64,000 nt of DNA from Siphonodentalium dalli (taxonomy: Eukaryota; Mollusca; Scaphopoda; Gadilida; Siphonodentaliidae). The translations under genes and the position numbers were made by a program. Location: NCBI GenBank assembly GCA_032622095.1, contig CP136062.1, positions 153,132,875 to 153,196,874 on the forward strand. Direction: 5' to 3'. This document shows, piece by piece, positions 22,196 through 34,844 of this stretch. The notes under the pieces were generated by a model. It was not told the DNA's origin and made no database searches. It saw only the letters and a list, made by a program, of their open reading frames with translations. How positions within the stretch are numbered: the first letter of the stretch is position 1; every line of letters starts with the position of its first letter.

Positions 22196-23365
22196 CAGTG
22201 TTCGCGCTGGACCGAAAAAAACTTTAGCCAAAAGTTTAGCCAAATGAAAATTTTATTAGCCAAATGAAAAAAACTTTAGCCAAATGTTTTTTGGCCAAAT
22301 TAAAAAAAACTTTGGCCAAATTAAATCATCGTTTTCTGGTCGGTTCACAATTAATGACTAAAACGTAAAATCTAACAGACACAGGTAAAATACACAATAA
22401 TTTAAATAATTTTGATGAACTAGAAGTATTTTTATATATATCATTTATTAAAAAATTATTAATCTTTATGTGAAAGAGTGATTGGGGGGGGGGGGGTAAC
22501 CCGGGATTGCCCTTAATGTCATTATTTTTGTTTGTTTTATATCAATATCTTTTTTTAAATCATTAAATATTTATCCTTGCGAAAATATCTAAGTGACATC
22601 TGGAAACTAATAACTTAATATTGTTACGCCATTATCAAATTGCAATCTGTCATAAAAGCATGCATATGATTATTTTGACTGTAGGCCTATCGGTATTGAC
22701 GACAAATAGCCACAAAATATCTGTCGTGATTCACATTTGGCTGATTAAGCTATTGTCTTACACTTGGTGCTCATAAACCTCGACCGTCATAAATACAATG
22801 TCATCATAAACATGCATTGTGCAGGCGCGCCGTGGGTGACCAGACAGACAATGGGCTGAATGGGGGATTAGGGGATTAAATGTAAAAATTAATAATGACC
22901 TTTTGCTGCTTCGTGCAGAGTGACGTAATCTTTCGCCAGATTAAAACAGCCTGTTACGAAGAAATTGCAATGCACTTTACAAAACATTGCTTTCTTCACA
23001 TTGTCATAACTCAACCATGGTCGGTTTAATGTCCATGCGTCTTTGAATGTCCGTCTTGTGAAAACTAAAGATGATTGCATATCACTTTGTGATCGCTTGA
23101 TTTATAGAGTTGTCGATCGGGTTTCCCTTTGTACGATATTTCATAAGTACGAAAATAATGAAATACTTTCGTCACCTTTTTAACTTCGTCTTGAATGTCG
23201 ATCTATTGAGCGCTTTTATTAATTAGCTTTCTGGCTCCATGCTTTCAGTCTCCATTTGGGTTCAAAAAAAGTTTAGCCAAAAGTTTAGCCAAATGAAATT
23301 TGTATTAGCCAAATTCGAAAAAGATTAGCCATTGGCTAATTTGGCTACCGACAGCGCGAACACTG
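22196..23365. mobile_element. Non-autonomous DNA transposon, hAT-like ends
   Basis: Begins CAGTGTTCGCGCTG and ends with the exact reverse complement, CAGCGCGAACACTG, giving 14-bp perfect TIRs (17 bp if ACT/AGT is included) around 1170 bp. CAGTG ends are common in hAT elements. A clean 8-bp target duplication is not visible; CCCAACT occurs on both sides but offset by 3 bp. Inside each end, a cluster of 'agtttagccaaa' and 'ttagccaaatgaaa' motifs occurs in the same orientation (22225-22330 and 23264-23335), an unusual direct subterminal repeat. No transposase frame inside. A G-run lies at 22485-22497. Confidence 0.65.
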
Positions 23366-25490
23366 AGTCCCAACTGGAACACAGATTGACTCTGGTTGAA
23401 GGCATAACAGAACCAATTTGGTTTGATGGACCATCTCTTCCAAATGAATTGCCAGAGAATATCAGTAATGCAACCAACTCTGTCAACCAAACTTATTATG
23501 AGATACCTGTAGCTACATGTAGAAATGACATAGAACCACGGATGTGGCGACAAGGGTATGGAATATCTCACCCCTCCCCCAAATTTGGGGGGTGTCAGGT
23601 TGGAGATGTCCAGCACTCAGACAGATTTGATGCCAGTCTAGATGCTAGGATTTTGCAATATTCATGTTCAGATTTCAAATTGTCTCACCCCGGGCCAACT
23701 ATGGTCACCCTGGTGTATCTTGGTACCTCCCATGTGGCCAGTCAAAAACTGTTATTTAAGTAAAGGAAATCATAGCTGGGTGAGAGCTTGTCTGCAGTTA
23801 GACCACTGGATGTTAGGATTTTTCAATTTTTCAGGTTGAAATATCAAACTTTTCTCATTCTGGCCCAAGTAGATTATGTTCCTCCTATGACTATTAGTCA
23901 CAATTGTACTGACTATACCAATCCCTGCATAGCTTGTTCTTTTGCTGATAATTCTGATATTAAAGTATGTTGCCGACAATAATGATAACAGTGAACATAG
24001 TGTAGCTCTAGAGTTGATATCTTCAATAAATCTGATCAATAAAGGTGAACTTTTAAAGGTATAAATACCCTATATGATAGTTACATAATATGAGTTTTGT
24101 ATAACAATAATGTTTTATTTATCTAAAATAGGGTGAACTGGATAGATACAAGATGTATTTTAGTAGTCAAATCTGGAAAAATTGCCCATAATTAAAGTTT
24201 CTAGGGGTAGAATGTCAAAATTTGGGTTCAGACTTCTCAATATTGGGGTATCTGACCCTTACACCATAATTTTTTGACCACTTGTCTAATATATTAGTAC
24301 TAAAGCTAGAAATGATAATTGCTACAAGATGTAAGTGAATAAGATAGAACAATTGTCAATAGAGACGATAACATTTTTACCATAGTGTTTACAACACAAA
24401 ATTGGGGCTTAGCCCCCGAAACCTTGATGTTAGAACCTAAAACTGTTTTTTTTAAATGGAACAATAACAATCAATATTATTGCATAGTAAATTAAACTAA
24501 TTGGGGAGAAACACATTTACTTTTGGATGTACAATTTGATGGGTAAGGTCTAAACCCCAAAATTGGGGTTCAAGCTGCTTAAACCCTAATTTTGACTATT
24601 TTTTATTTTAAATATTTCATTGGAAAATGATGAGCATTAATGTCTGCTTACTACATTTAAGTGAACTGAACTTTAAAATATTATTTATTGGGCGGAAATC
24701 TGGAGAAGGGCTTAACAACCCCCTAAAACCGTAACTTGGGCAAATTAAAAACAAATTAGCCGGCACCATGAAATTCCTCATCGAAAATTAACCTAGAAAC
24801 CATTCTTAATATAACGTGAACACCATTTCCCGGAAAGGGCGAAATTCTGAGACCGACTAAGTTGTCTATACATAAATACAGAAACAAGTGTTTAAAGTAA
24901 ATAACGACGGCCAAGCGTAAATGAGTTATTATTCCTCATTTTATCACATGTAAATTATCTTTTCAAGGCATACATTTCGTCTGATTTTGCGAGAATCCAA
25001 ATGTACCTTTTGATGAGAATCTATGGTAATTTGCGAGAGAATTTACGAGAATCTAGATTCGGATTCATGCCGAAATATATGCCCTGCTTTCCACAACGAA
25101 AATCGACCCCATCCCCCAATAATACTTAATCGTATTATTGGGGGTAGGGTCGATTTTTGTTCTGGGGATCTGTACTGCATTCTCTATGGAAATTACCATC
25201 GGGGAGCAGTTATTATCATTTTAAGGAAAGAATCCACCGATGGTTAGGATCAATTAAGTTAGCTCTGTTAATGATGGTCAATAGCAGCCCCAAACATCCC
25301 CACAATTCAAATGTATTACCCCACTGGTGACAGTGAAAACACATCACAGTTTTTAGACAAAGAGTGTACCACTGCACACTCCACAAATTAGTTGCACATG
25401 TATGCCGAGTAGTACTAATTGGGGGATTACTGAAGAAGATATTTGTCCCCTCTTTGTCATTCAGTTGCAAATTAGAAGGGACAAGATACA
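23366..25490. other. No supported gene
   Basis: Directly right of the hAT-like element a frame (about 23370-23560) reads EHRLTLVEGITEPIWFDGP.. and continues across the insertion point into the left flank, so the element may have landed in an old coding remnant. The 24.1-24.75 kb part has repeated 'ccccaaaattggggtt' phrases. A short inverted repeat (cccccaataatact/gtattattgggggtagggtcga) lies at 25113-25156. Confidence 0.35.
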
Positions 25491-25499
25491 ATGCATATA

Positions 25500-25620
25500 C
25501 CAAATAAAATCAAATAAAATCAAATTGTTTATTCACATAAACCACAATCGTGGTACAAATGGTGAAAAAGAATTACAAAAATAAATTAAATTACCAATAC
25601 CACCATAGGACTGAAGTTAT
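25500..25620 (-). mobile_element. LINE 3' tail fragment
   Basis: On the minus strand the sequence ends ..gtttatgtgaataaacaatttga followed by tandem tttgattttat units. A 3' end that closes with AATAAA-like sequence and a short tandem tail is typical of CR1-like non-LTR retrotransposons; a different tail of the same type occurs at 49.7 kb. Confidence 0.4.
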
Positions 25621-26199
25621 ATGTCAATGAAATTAAACAAAGCTAATACATAGAAATGGAAACTTACCTTCAGATGTGTCACAAAATTTGAGGTAACTTT
25701 TTTGGAACTGGATATTGTAGTTGGGCAAAGTTTGCACTTCGCTTTCATAGGACACGATGTGTCTTTCTGCAAATTAAAATGCTGCCATATTTTTTTTAAA
25801 CATGCTCATAGCATTAGCAATGGTTGGTATGAATTTCTACCATAGCTTATATACCATATCAGATGGAGATAATGAAACTTTACCATAAGAGTGATATATT
25901 ATAGTGATATATTGTCTATTATTTGAAGTTGGTTTGTTATTGTATTTATCAAAACAAGCCTACTAAAAGGTTAACCAATGCTTAAGCAAACAAACAGGAG
26001 GTGTCAACAGAATTCACCATTGAGACACAGTGGATAAAAACTCAGTGTTGTGACAACATAGTGATAGCCAGTCACCAGTCTTACACTTTGAAATTTTGGA
26101 GAAAAAAAACCATTTGAAGAAACCATTGGGTGAATCATGAAAGAGAACTTTGAGAAGAAACAAGTACCTGTGATTTTGAAGTAATTTAAATTAAACCCT

Positions 26200-26340
26200 A
26201 ATTGCAATTACAATTACATCCTAAACAATTACAATTGCAATTACATGTAATTGAGAATAAACTCAATTACCAATTACATGCAATTACTTGAAAAAATGTA
26301 ATTAATTACAATCAATTACAATTACAAATTACAATTACCC
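26200..26340. repeat. Low-complexity aattacaatt tract
   Basis: Irregular repeats of caattacaatt/gcaattac without a fixed period. Resembles the gattacaaat tracts at 18.5 and 19.4 kb. Confidence 0.8.
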
Positions 26341-26589
26341 CATCCCTGTCGAGTACAGTGTATCAGGACCAATGTTAAGCCCACAAATGACGTCCAATAA
26401 CCGGCCCAAAATTTCCCGCCAAATTCAAATGTAGCCCCGCTATTGACGGCCAATAACGGACGCATCGCACCCCACATTTTCGGTCAGAATGTGTACAGCA
26501 GAAGTATATTCCGTACCACATGTCACCCCACAAATATTTTTTTGCACAAGTATGCCGACGTGGGTAATGACGTTCGTCCGTCCGTCACA

Positions 26590-26705
26590 CCTTTGATTGC
26601 CTTCATGGTGTAATCAACTCCTACAGTTTTCATCCTAGAGATTTGAAACTTCAGAATAGTGTTGCCCATATATTGAAGATGTGCAACATGTATATAGATG
26701 ACGGG
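26590..26705. repeat. Inverted single unit of the 12-kb tandem family
   Basis: catggtgtaatcaactcctacagttttcatcctagagatttgaaacttc, then attgaagatgtgcaacatgtatatagatgacgg, is the reverse complement of one unit of the array at 11935-12455. Confidence 0.75.
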
Positions 26706-26819
26706 AAAATTATGTGCTTTGCGAAATAGGAATGATGTTGATCTGATTAGTGTCTGTCTCAGTGCTGGCATGATAGGCATCATCACACTTTTGTAGAAAC
26801 GGCAGCAGAGTATGTGATT

Positions 26820-27135
26820 GAATAGAGCACCAAATATGTCCTGTACATCAAAAGGAGAGATTTTGCTCAGCCTTGCACCTTTGAATTTTGAATTCATAGT
26901 CCCATATGGGACATGAACGATCCATTGGAGCATGTGAAACTTGACAGTTAGAACATTGTATTGTTGTTGTGCAATCCTTATGGTCATGTCCAGAATCAGA
27001 ACAGCGTGCACATATGGTTTCTTTGATGTACAATGTTCCTAACCAGACCATATCCCTGACAGTTAAAACATCTTAATGGATCTACCTTCATATACACAAC
27101 ATTCAATGCTGGTGGATGTTCGCACCGATTAGAGA
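26820..27135 (-). mobile_element. Non-LTR retrotransposon ORF1 remnant, copy 2
   Basis: Minus-strand translation gives VHLNSYLL, CEHPPALNVVYMKVDPLRCF, a damaged first knuckle (CFNCQGYG), then CARCSDSGHDHKDC and CSNCQVSH..SCPIWDYEF in one frame (26848-27051). It aligns segment by segment with copy 1 at 8.9-9.27 kb, and both have the same downstream CKAE. The first and later knuckles are in different frames, so the copy is inactive. Its 5' GC-rich block follows at 27170-27250. Confidence 0.72.
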
Positions 27136-27169
27136 TCAGCAGATAACTATTCAAATGCACTTACCTATA

Positions 27170-27255
27170 CCTCACCGGATGCACCCCACGGCAAACAGGG
27201 TGCCACATTGGGGGATTCTTACTCCTCGGGATTGGGGCGGTAGGCCAATTCTACC
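27170..27255 (-). mobile_element. LINE 5' region, copy 2
   Basis: ctcaccggatgcaccccacg, gcaaacagggtgccacat and ggattggggcggtagg match 9675-9740, in the same position relative to ORF1. Confidence 0.55.
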
Positions 27256-27511
27256 GGGCCCAAAACGGCCTCTTTGTATGTACATACCTATTTCTGTCTC
27301 AATGTCCTATTATGTAACATGGATGTAACCGTATATAGGTGTGAATGATGTGGATCACCAGGATTCATGGTGAACTTGCATGGAGCGGATTAATATGAAT
27401 GAACAGAAATCCTGGAACTGACCTGATCTAGATTCACCGCGAACCACTGAGATTCGCCGCGATGTGGTCGTATATAGTGATGTTTGGATAAAACTGCTAC
27501 CACCACGTTGA

Positions 27512-27785
27512 TTACAGAGCCCCAGACAAACATGAGCAGACGACACTCTTCTATGTGCTTCTATATATGTGTGGGGCTCCCTGTAGGGTAATGGATATTT
27601 TTTATTTTATGTCCTAAAAATTGTAAGAAACATTTATTTAAAAAAAATGAAAAAAAATTGTTAAGCCAATGCATTCTCTTATATGTGCGAGGCGACCTAT
27701 GGTCGACTCGCATCTATAAGAGAATGCATTGGCACAGGGTAAAACAATCCCGACTTACGACTGGATTTGTTATGGCGGGTCACAT
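27512..27785. mobile_element. MITE-A, 5'-truncated copy
   Basis: Matches the right-hand part of the full copy at 62157-62629: acaaacatgagcagacgaca, the 'gtggggctcc..agggtaatggat' block, the 69-bp palindrome (27665-27733), then gcacagggta and the terminal 'cgacttacgactggatttg..ggcgggtcacata'. The first TIR is missing. Confidence 0.7.
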
Positions 27786-28550
27786 ATGGTCGTTTTAACT
27801 GATGTTTGGATAAAACTGCTACGACCACGTTGATTACGTCATTGCGCTCTCTTATCCTCGCCACTCAAGCTCTCGGAGTTGATTGGGTCACAGTGAATGA
27901 CTTATTGAGATCGAACTTTCCACCTCCTAGTCACCCCCAAGAACGTTCAGAATTATATGGCTGTTTCATCTTGGAGAAATAGATTAAACTATAAGAAACA
28001 ACTTGCATTTTTATTACAGTACATAAAGAGTGCGCGATAAGTAAAACACTCAATGCTAGGGAAACCCACTAAGCCCACCGAGGATCACCAGTATTCGTGG
28101 TGATTTTTAGTGGTGATCCACTGTGAACTTGCATGGAGCGAATTAATATGAATCAACAGAAATCCTGGACATGCGCACGGCTCACTGTGGATCACCATGA
28201 ACAACTGAGAATCGCTGCAAAACAACAACTACTTAGAATAATACACGCCATTTCGATTTATTATATAACAGTATTATATAAATAGTACCTCCACTCTCAA
28301 TATCAAAAACTAGAATGGACAGTCTTCTGGAATTATTTTTCGACAACAGCCATCTACGGCGCTTTAATTTTTTTAGAAACCAAAAGTGTAGTCATCGTTT
28401 TCAATGAGACGAAGCGTCAGGACGAATCCCGCGACAGGAAGTGGTTCCTGTGAGATCAACCAATATCAGAAACTTCTTCTTGTGTTCATTTAGGAATTCC
28501 ACATAACAAGTTTCAAAATGACTCCAACCGAGCCAGAGATTTAACCCTTT
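27786..28550. other. Gene-free stretch
   Basis: No supported gene. A block (gatcaccag.attc.tggtga then cttgcatggagcg.attaatatga) is duplicated at 27353-27400 and 28082-28155, and 'ctgctac.accacgttgattac' at 27493 and 27816. Confidence 0.45.
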
Positions 28551-28940
28551 ACCCAACAGAACGGCCCTGTGCCAATGCATTATCTTATATATGCGAGTCG
28601 ACCATAGGTCGCCTCGCATATATAATAGAATGCATTGGCTTAACACATTAAAAATTATAAAATTGTTAAAGAATGTAAGAAAAAATGGTAAAAAGTGTTA
28701 AAAAAAGATTTTTTTTAGGCCAATGCATTCTCTTATATATGCGAGGCGACCTATGGTCGACTCGCATATATAAGAGAATGCATTGGCACAGGGCATAACT
28801 GTAACCATCACAATGTGGTCAATGAGCCGGTTCCAATGATATCCATATTTGTATGGTTTTATTGAGACAGACCCAAGATAATTTAGGCTGTTGCAGCTTT
28901 ATTTGGCCGTTTTTGGCCAGTTTGTTGGGTAAAGGGTTAA
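28551..28940. mobile_element. piggyBac-like MITE with TTAA termini
   Basis: Starts TTAACCCTTTACCCAACA and ends with the exact reverse complement, TGTTGGGTAAAGGGTTAA (18 bp). The outer TTAA is the target-site signature of piggyBac transposons, whose ends typically begin CCC. Inside lie two copies of the 69-bp palindrome (28571-28639 and 28719-28787) facing each other, so that ccctgtgccaatgcattctc-type arms form a second, inner inverted repeat. No transposase. A partial copy of the left end is at 40389. Confidence 0.7.
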
Positions 28941-29317
28941 CTACGAAATTTCGTAAAAAAAAGTTACTTCGCCCTAGCTGGAAAGCAGCATAATATCCTA
29001 TTGCATAGAACATAGAAATCAACAGCATTTGAGGACAAAATTTCAACAAAATATACCCCTTTGTCCCCAAACTGGTTGTATACAATCTGAATGGCTACAA
29101 CGCCACGCCCAAATCACCGTGCCCCCTTGACAGCGGGGTATAAGAGAACATGCGCGACACACGGGGGGGGGGGTATATGAGCGCGTGAAACATCGGGGAA
29201 ATAATAATGAACCTTGAACTGGCAGTTTACACCAATCAGGTTTGTGCTCTTGCACACATAGTTAGATGTCACCTGAAGCCGGATCCTTATGTCGACTACT
29301 GAATTATTCAATAAGCA

Positions 29318-29440
29318 CATAACGGGTGTATTTAAATGAGCGAAATGCGCTCATGTTGGCATTATTTAACCTCAATATACGCTCTATATGGACGTATAAC
29401 AGTCCAATGTTGGACTATTTCCATATGAAATACGCACATA
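29318..29440. repeat. MITE family T, diverged copy
   Basis: ttggcattatttaacc, 'tatatggacg', 'agtccaatgttggactattt' and an atacgcac end follow the same order as the copy at 51951-52087. Confidence 0.5.
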
Positions 29441-30415
29441 TTGTCATTATATAATCTACCTTTTGTCATCGACATGACCGATTCACGCTCTTTATAATGT
29501 GTTTAACTGCGGCCCGCAGTGATTCAACGGTATAACGGGTATACGTCCAATATGAACCTGAGTGAATATTTTCGTCAAATATTACCCTACTGGCATGGGG
29601 AAATGTTGAATATACGCCATATCGGCTGCAACAACAATAAACCATTACCAACCAAATCAACTTACAGACCGAGTCTGTCAATTTAATGCAGAAAACAATC
29701 TGCAGCAATTGCAAGTAAAAAAAAAACCCATCTGCGCCCCTTTCTCCGTTGGGGCTCATATGTTGTGCTGATCGATATTGTTGTGCTAAACGTTGGAAGC
29801 ATCTGCTCTTATCTAATCCCATGAAACACAATTTTGCTCTCTGGTGAAACAAAAGCTCATTTACCGATGCGCTAACTGGAGCCAGAGGTGTTGTGGCAGC
29901 CACGCGTTTATCAGATTAGGCACTATTGGATTGTCAGTTTGGCCAGAATTCTCTTTCATTGGGAATCGATCATTCCATATATGCCGTCGAGAACACGAAG
30001 TAAATACCGCACCAAACAACGCTTGATGTAACTTCTAAAACGAGGTGACCCGTGGAAAAAACACTTTTCTAACAAGCAATGTAATTCTTCGTCCACTTGC
30101 TTCCCGTGTGATAATGACAATATGTTTTGCAACACATGTGGAGCATATTCAGTAGACCAATACCATTTAGTTATTATTTGCTGTCATTTTGGTGGAAATC
30201 AGAAAACAATATATCCCCGAAACATCGAAAGGCCAATATCATAAGGTGTGCCTTTAAGAAGGTACCGTATTCCATGTGAGCGGAATCAGAAATTTATATT
30301 TTATGTTATGGGTGAACACATGCAATTATCCTACCTGTTAAGTATATCGACTATTATTATGTAACATAATTTAATTACTGATTTATATATAATCCCGTAC
30401 ATGTGTACGTATATA
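29441..30415. other. No recognised gene
   Basis: A 145-codon minus-strand frame spans 29466-29903. It has no known motif, no splice signals and a low-complexity middle, so it is not called as a gene. Confidence 0.3.
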
Positions 30416-30419
30416 TGTA

Positions 30420-33065
30420 ACTAGCAGGGTTACCCGGCGTTGCCAAGGTTAATGTATGCTGTGGATTTGTTGGGAATAGAGAATGATCTTGCTTAAAGTG
30501 TTATACGTTTTCTCATAAATTGTATATTCAAATAGCATCACAAAACATGATTATTACAGTCATGGAATATAAGTAGTGGCTCACCTTGTCAATTGTCATT
30601 CTGTTTATCGCGATTAATGCGTTCCACCAATAATGAAGTATTTATTTATTTACAACTGCGTATACATTAAACGTTATAATATGATACATGAACATCATAA
30701 ACACATTAGTTCGATAAAAGATGATAATTGGGTTTTACATATTGAGATGTATCAACCAATCTAGTGGGTTGGACTAAGATCTCGAGGACACATGGCTATC
30801 ATATCTCCATGAAGATACAGATGTTTCAAAGAAATTTCCAGGTGCTCCTCTGTTCATGGTGCTATATATTGGCTAAATATTCTTAGTTTAAACGAAATGT
30901 TGCTGCGCCCATATATCAGCTACATGTGCCAGGCACAGAGCGAGATTTTGAGTTGTTTATGTCAGTCGATGAGTCTGTTCTAAAAACCCTTGTCAGATGT
31001 CAGTATTGGTAGGATCCTAAACAGTCTTGTGCTACTAACTACATTTTCTTGAATATCAGAAGAAACTATATTTGACTGCACACTGTGACCACTATTTTTG
31101 AACAGGCCTTCCATATCTCTTGACAAATTGTAACTTTTTGTGGAAACTGTATTGAATGGAACAGACTAAATTTTGTTATTATATATATGCAATCCTCTGA
31201 CGGTTCGAGGTCTCTCAGTTTGCACGAATATATGTATCTCTTCAATAGAATGATAACTATACGTTTAATGCTTCTTCTAGTTATCTCCTTTTGCTAGCTC
31301 ATTGTGTGAATGCCTTGATTGCCATTCCCATATAAATATGACGACTAAGAAGATATAATTGTTCAAGTGACTTATGTGGGTCACCATATGTCGGGATTGT
31401 GAAATGTGAACGCCCAACTACTTAAAATGATATGGAGATGGCCTGGTGACTGTATATAACTTATATGTGGATATCGGCGAATAGCAATCTTATCAATGAT
31501 AGTGCATATCCGCTCGCCATCCGTGACGCAAACGACACCAAATGTGATTTAATTCAAGATATATCATTAGAGAAAAACGTGTATGAATTTGGTGGAATTT
31601 GGTTTATTAAATCAATTGTTGATGCAACGCTGACTCGAACAACGCCATATTGCGAAGGTGATTATGTATTCGTTTGGTGAAAATCAGCGACAAAACTATT
31701 TCACCACATTTTTTTAATTTCCCCTCCCACAAACAGCGTCATTTAAAAAAAATTTAACCCGCACCATTATCTTTCTTGTAAAAAGTTACCCCTCTGAGAA
31801 CGCCTTCGCGCCATCTCGATTGTACCGCGTGAAGTTATACATAGAACGCACACAGACAGACAAAAAGACAGACAGACAGCACGATTTTATTTCTTGTATC
31901 ATTTGAGAAGAACGTGTCTGAATTTGATGGTAATTGGTACTAAAAATATTTTGTATCAGTTTTGGTGACCCTCCCGTCCCTATTTCGGACTCAAGCTGCA
32001 CACACTAAGACTCATTAGAGATTAGGGATGCATATATATGAAATTGGTGAAAATTGGCGAGTATAAAAATTCGTATCAAATTTAAGATCCCCATATCTCT
32101 CACCCATAGGGCACGAATTTGGTGTATCTAAACCACACGATAAGATTCCTCGTAGCACGGAGAAGAATATGTATCAATCTGGTGGAAATCGGCACTAAAC
32201 ATATAGATATAATTGTTTGTGTCCCTCTCATCTCTATACACCACTGACTCGAATGGCCCCACTTGTGACATCCTTAAACCACACGGTTATACTCCTGATA
32301 TCATGGAGATGATTGTTTATAAGTTTGGTGATAATCGGCGACTAAACATTTTTTGTATCAAATTTGGTGCCAACCCCTCCCCTCTCCATCTCTCACCCAA
32401 ACAGCACCACTATGGCGTCTTTAAATCACGATTAGATTCCTCGTATCATGGATAAGAACGTGCATCAATTTTGGTGCCCCTGTCCCTTTCAATGCAACCC
32501 TGACTCGAATGAGGCCACATTTGACAGATAAAGGCCACACCATTAGACTCCTCATACCATGGGGATGATTTTGTATAAGTGTGGTGGCAATCGGCGACTT
32601 ATTATCAAATTTAGTGCCCACCCCCTCCCAATCTCTCATCCAAAAACAACAATTTGGCGTTGTTAAATCGCACAATTAGATTCCTTGTATCGTGAAGAAG
32701 AATATATATCAATTTGGTGGAAATCGGCGCTAAAATTAGTTTTATCAATATTGGTGCCCCTCTCCCCTTCCGTTCATCCCTGACGCGAACGGCGCGACTT
32801 TTGCCATATTTAAACCACGCCATTAGATTCCTCATATTATGGGGATGATTATATATAAGTTTGGTGGCAATCGGCGACAAAATTTTTTTCTGCCCCTCCC
32901 CCTTTTCTGCCCCTGATAACAACGGCGTCACTTTAGAAAATTCTAACCCCGACCATTATCTTTCTCGTAAAAAAGCTACTCCTAGTAGACCCCTTTGGCA
33001 TCATCTAGATGGTCCCCTGTCAATTTCTATAGAACACAGACAGAATTTTTGAACAGAGTGTATAT
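30420..33065. repeat. Decayed tandem array, ~160-bp unit
   Basis: Head: actagcagggttacccggcg at 30420. From about 31480 units repeat: 'agaagaatatgtatcaatttggtggaaatcggcg', 'tttttgtatcaaatttggtgcccc', 'tcccctctc..cacc', 'gaacggc.ccacttttg' and 'aaaccac..cattagattcctcgtatcatgg'. Two stretches (31775-31880 and 32950-33050) share 'tttcttgtaaaaagttacccct', 'cgcgccatctcgat' and 'atagaac.cacagacagac', so the array is flanked or interrupted by the same module. Non-coding. Confidence 0.6.
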
Positions 33066-33404
33066 ACGTTTTGCTTGTTTTATTGTTATATGTGATTTGG
33101 CAATAAATCAATCAATAAAACAGGGGAGGGGGGCCCATGTAAGTTCTATACTATGTAAGACGACCCCCCTTGCATCCATATTATTGTATATAATATGAAT
33201 TGTTATCTGTGTCATTTTGGGCAGTAATATATATCCCCCCATCCGTAGTTTCCACAGCGAGAGGGTCCTAGTGCTAGCCAACATCCAGTTGACGCGCGTT
33301 CGCTCCTCTCGTTGAGTGCTCGAAACCGCGAAGGGAGCGACAATAAGTTATATAGCTTTCAGCCGTATCATTTCCCTATACACCACCGAATATGTCAATC
33401 TGAA

Positions 33405-34710
33405 CTTATATAATGGATCATGATTTCGAATAAATGTTTTAAAACACATGGTGGTTTGCGCTCCAATTTACACCTAATAATATTCACTTTTGAATTGTTC
33501 CAGGTATCTAAATAGGTTGATAGATACTTGAACTACCTTTCTACGAGCATTTTATCTCACAGAAAGACGCATTGAAGTCATACAAATAGTAGTTGAGGGC
33601 AGATAAATGTTTTGGTTTAGGCGCATTGTGCAGCTTGTTGTTGGCGAATCCTTAGCTAAACGTTTATATGTTCGTAAATGTAGAACAATCGTAGAACAAT
33701 CGTCTCGTTCGGTATTTAACAGATCTGGCAAGTCCCAAATATAGCTACAATAGCCATGTGTAGATATATTAGCTACATGCGGCTATTGGTGATGGGCGAA
33801 TCTGGTTGAAGATAGATAACCCAATCCAACAAACAATCATTTAAATATACAAGGACATGATTTGATTATACTCTTAGTAAATTAATATTGTTTGCCATGT
33901 TCATGTATAATTAACAAAATATTCCAATATTCTTACTTTTTCCTGACAACTGTGCCTAAATAGAAGACGAATAGATCATATATGGATGGATCTGAGATCA
34001 GTATCACATAGCATAACCAATATCTAAACAGATGCATGTGCTTATCTATGCTTCTCTGATATTCCGCAAGCTGGTTCAACCGAAATGTCATCGGTAGTGA
34101 TTTCATAAGTTGTAACACCATTATACCCATCACGCTTAGTTGCAACAGCTCGCGGTAACGCATGCATGCAATGCAAATTGGTAAAATATTGTTTTACGAT
34201 AGTAAAATGTAGCTACAATTGCTACATATAGCTATTGTAGCTATAATTGGGAATTGCCAAACCGGTTTAATAAAGAGATCGCTTGAAGTTGTTGAAAATT
34301 GGTGAATGCTTTTTTAGATTTTCGCGATGCTGCGCCATACATATTATTGTAATTAGACATACATATTGAGATTGCAAGTATGTTTTGTTTACCCGATAAC
34401 TGAAAACGATCTTTGGATTATTATGAATCTCAAATCGGACTGAGCATATTAATTCTTCAAAGCAACATGGCGGTTTGTGCTCCAAAATACACCTTATATT
34501 CGCTTTTGATTTTTAAAACTATTTATATGAGCATTATAATGTCACAAAAAGACGCATTGCCGGCATACAAAATACAACTTTGAACACAATGGCTGCATTG
34601 GTCTCAAGAAAAGAAAAGAGCGTTCCGTGTTAATCTATTCCTGATGTTTGAAATAAAGAGCGTTTGTTTCACTTATGTGCGAACAATTTATTATAGCTGG
34701 AAAGAGGCTG
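33405..34710. repeat. Direct repeats about 1 kb apart
   Basis: 'aacatggcggtttgtgctcc..tacacct' and 'tcacaaaaagacgcattg..catacaa' at 34465-34575 match 33448-33585. The following 'ttaatctattcctgat..aaataaagagcgtttgtttcacttatgtgcgaa' (34630-34690) matches 11108-11170. These are pieces of one dispersed element. Confidence 0.5.
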
Positions 34711-34844
34711 TGACTGTGGTAAGTACTTTTCAGATCATAGGAAATCGGGATATCATGATTTTATGTATTTGTCAAAATATCTTATACCTCCTTCCAAATT
34801 ACGTAAACATAATTTGGAAGATCGAATGAGCAATTTCTGTTTAA

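Noticed and set aside
23332-23763. Possible BEL/Pao retrotransposon fragment (..EPIWFDGPSLP..)
   Set aside because: Only one short motif-like phrase, partly inside the hAT-like element; no integrase or RT block nearby.
29466-29903. 145-codon minus-strand frame
   Set aside because: No recognisable motif, composition drifts into aromatic/low-complexity sequence, no splice or promoter evidence.
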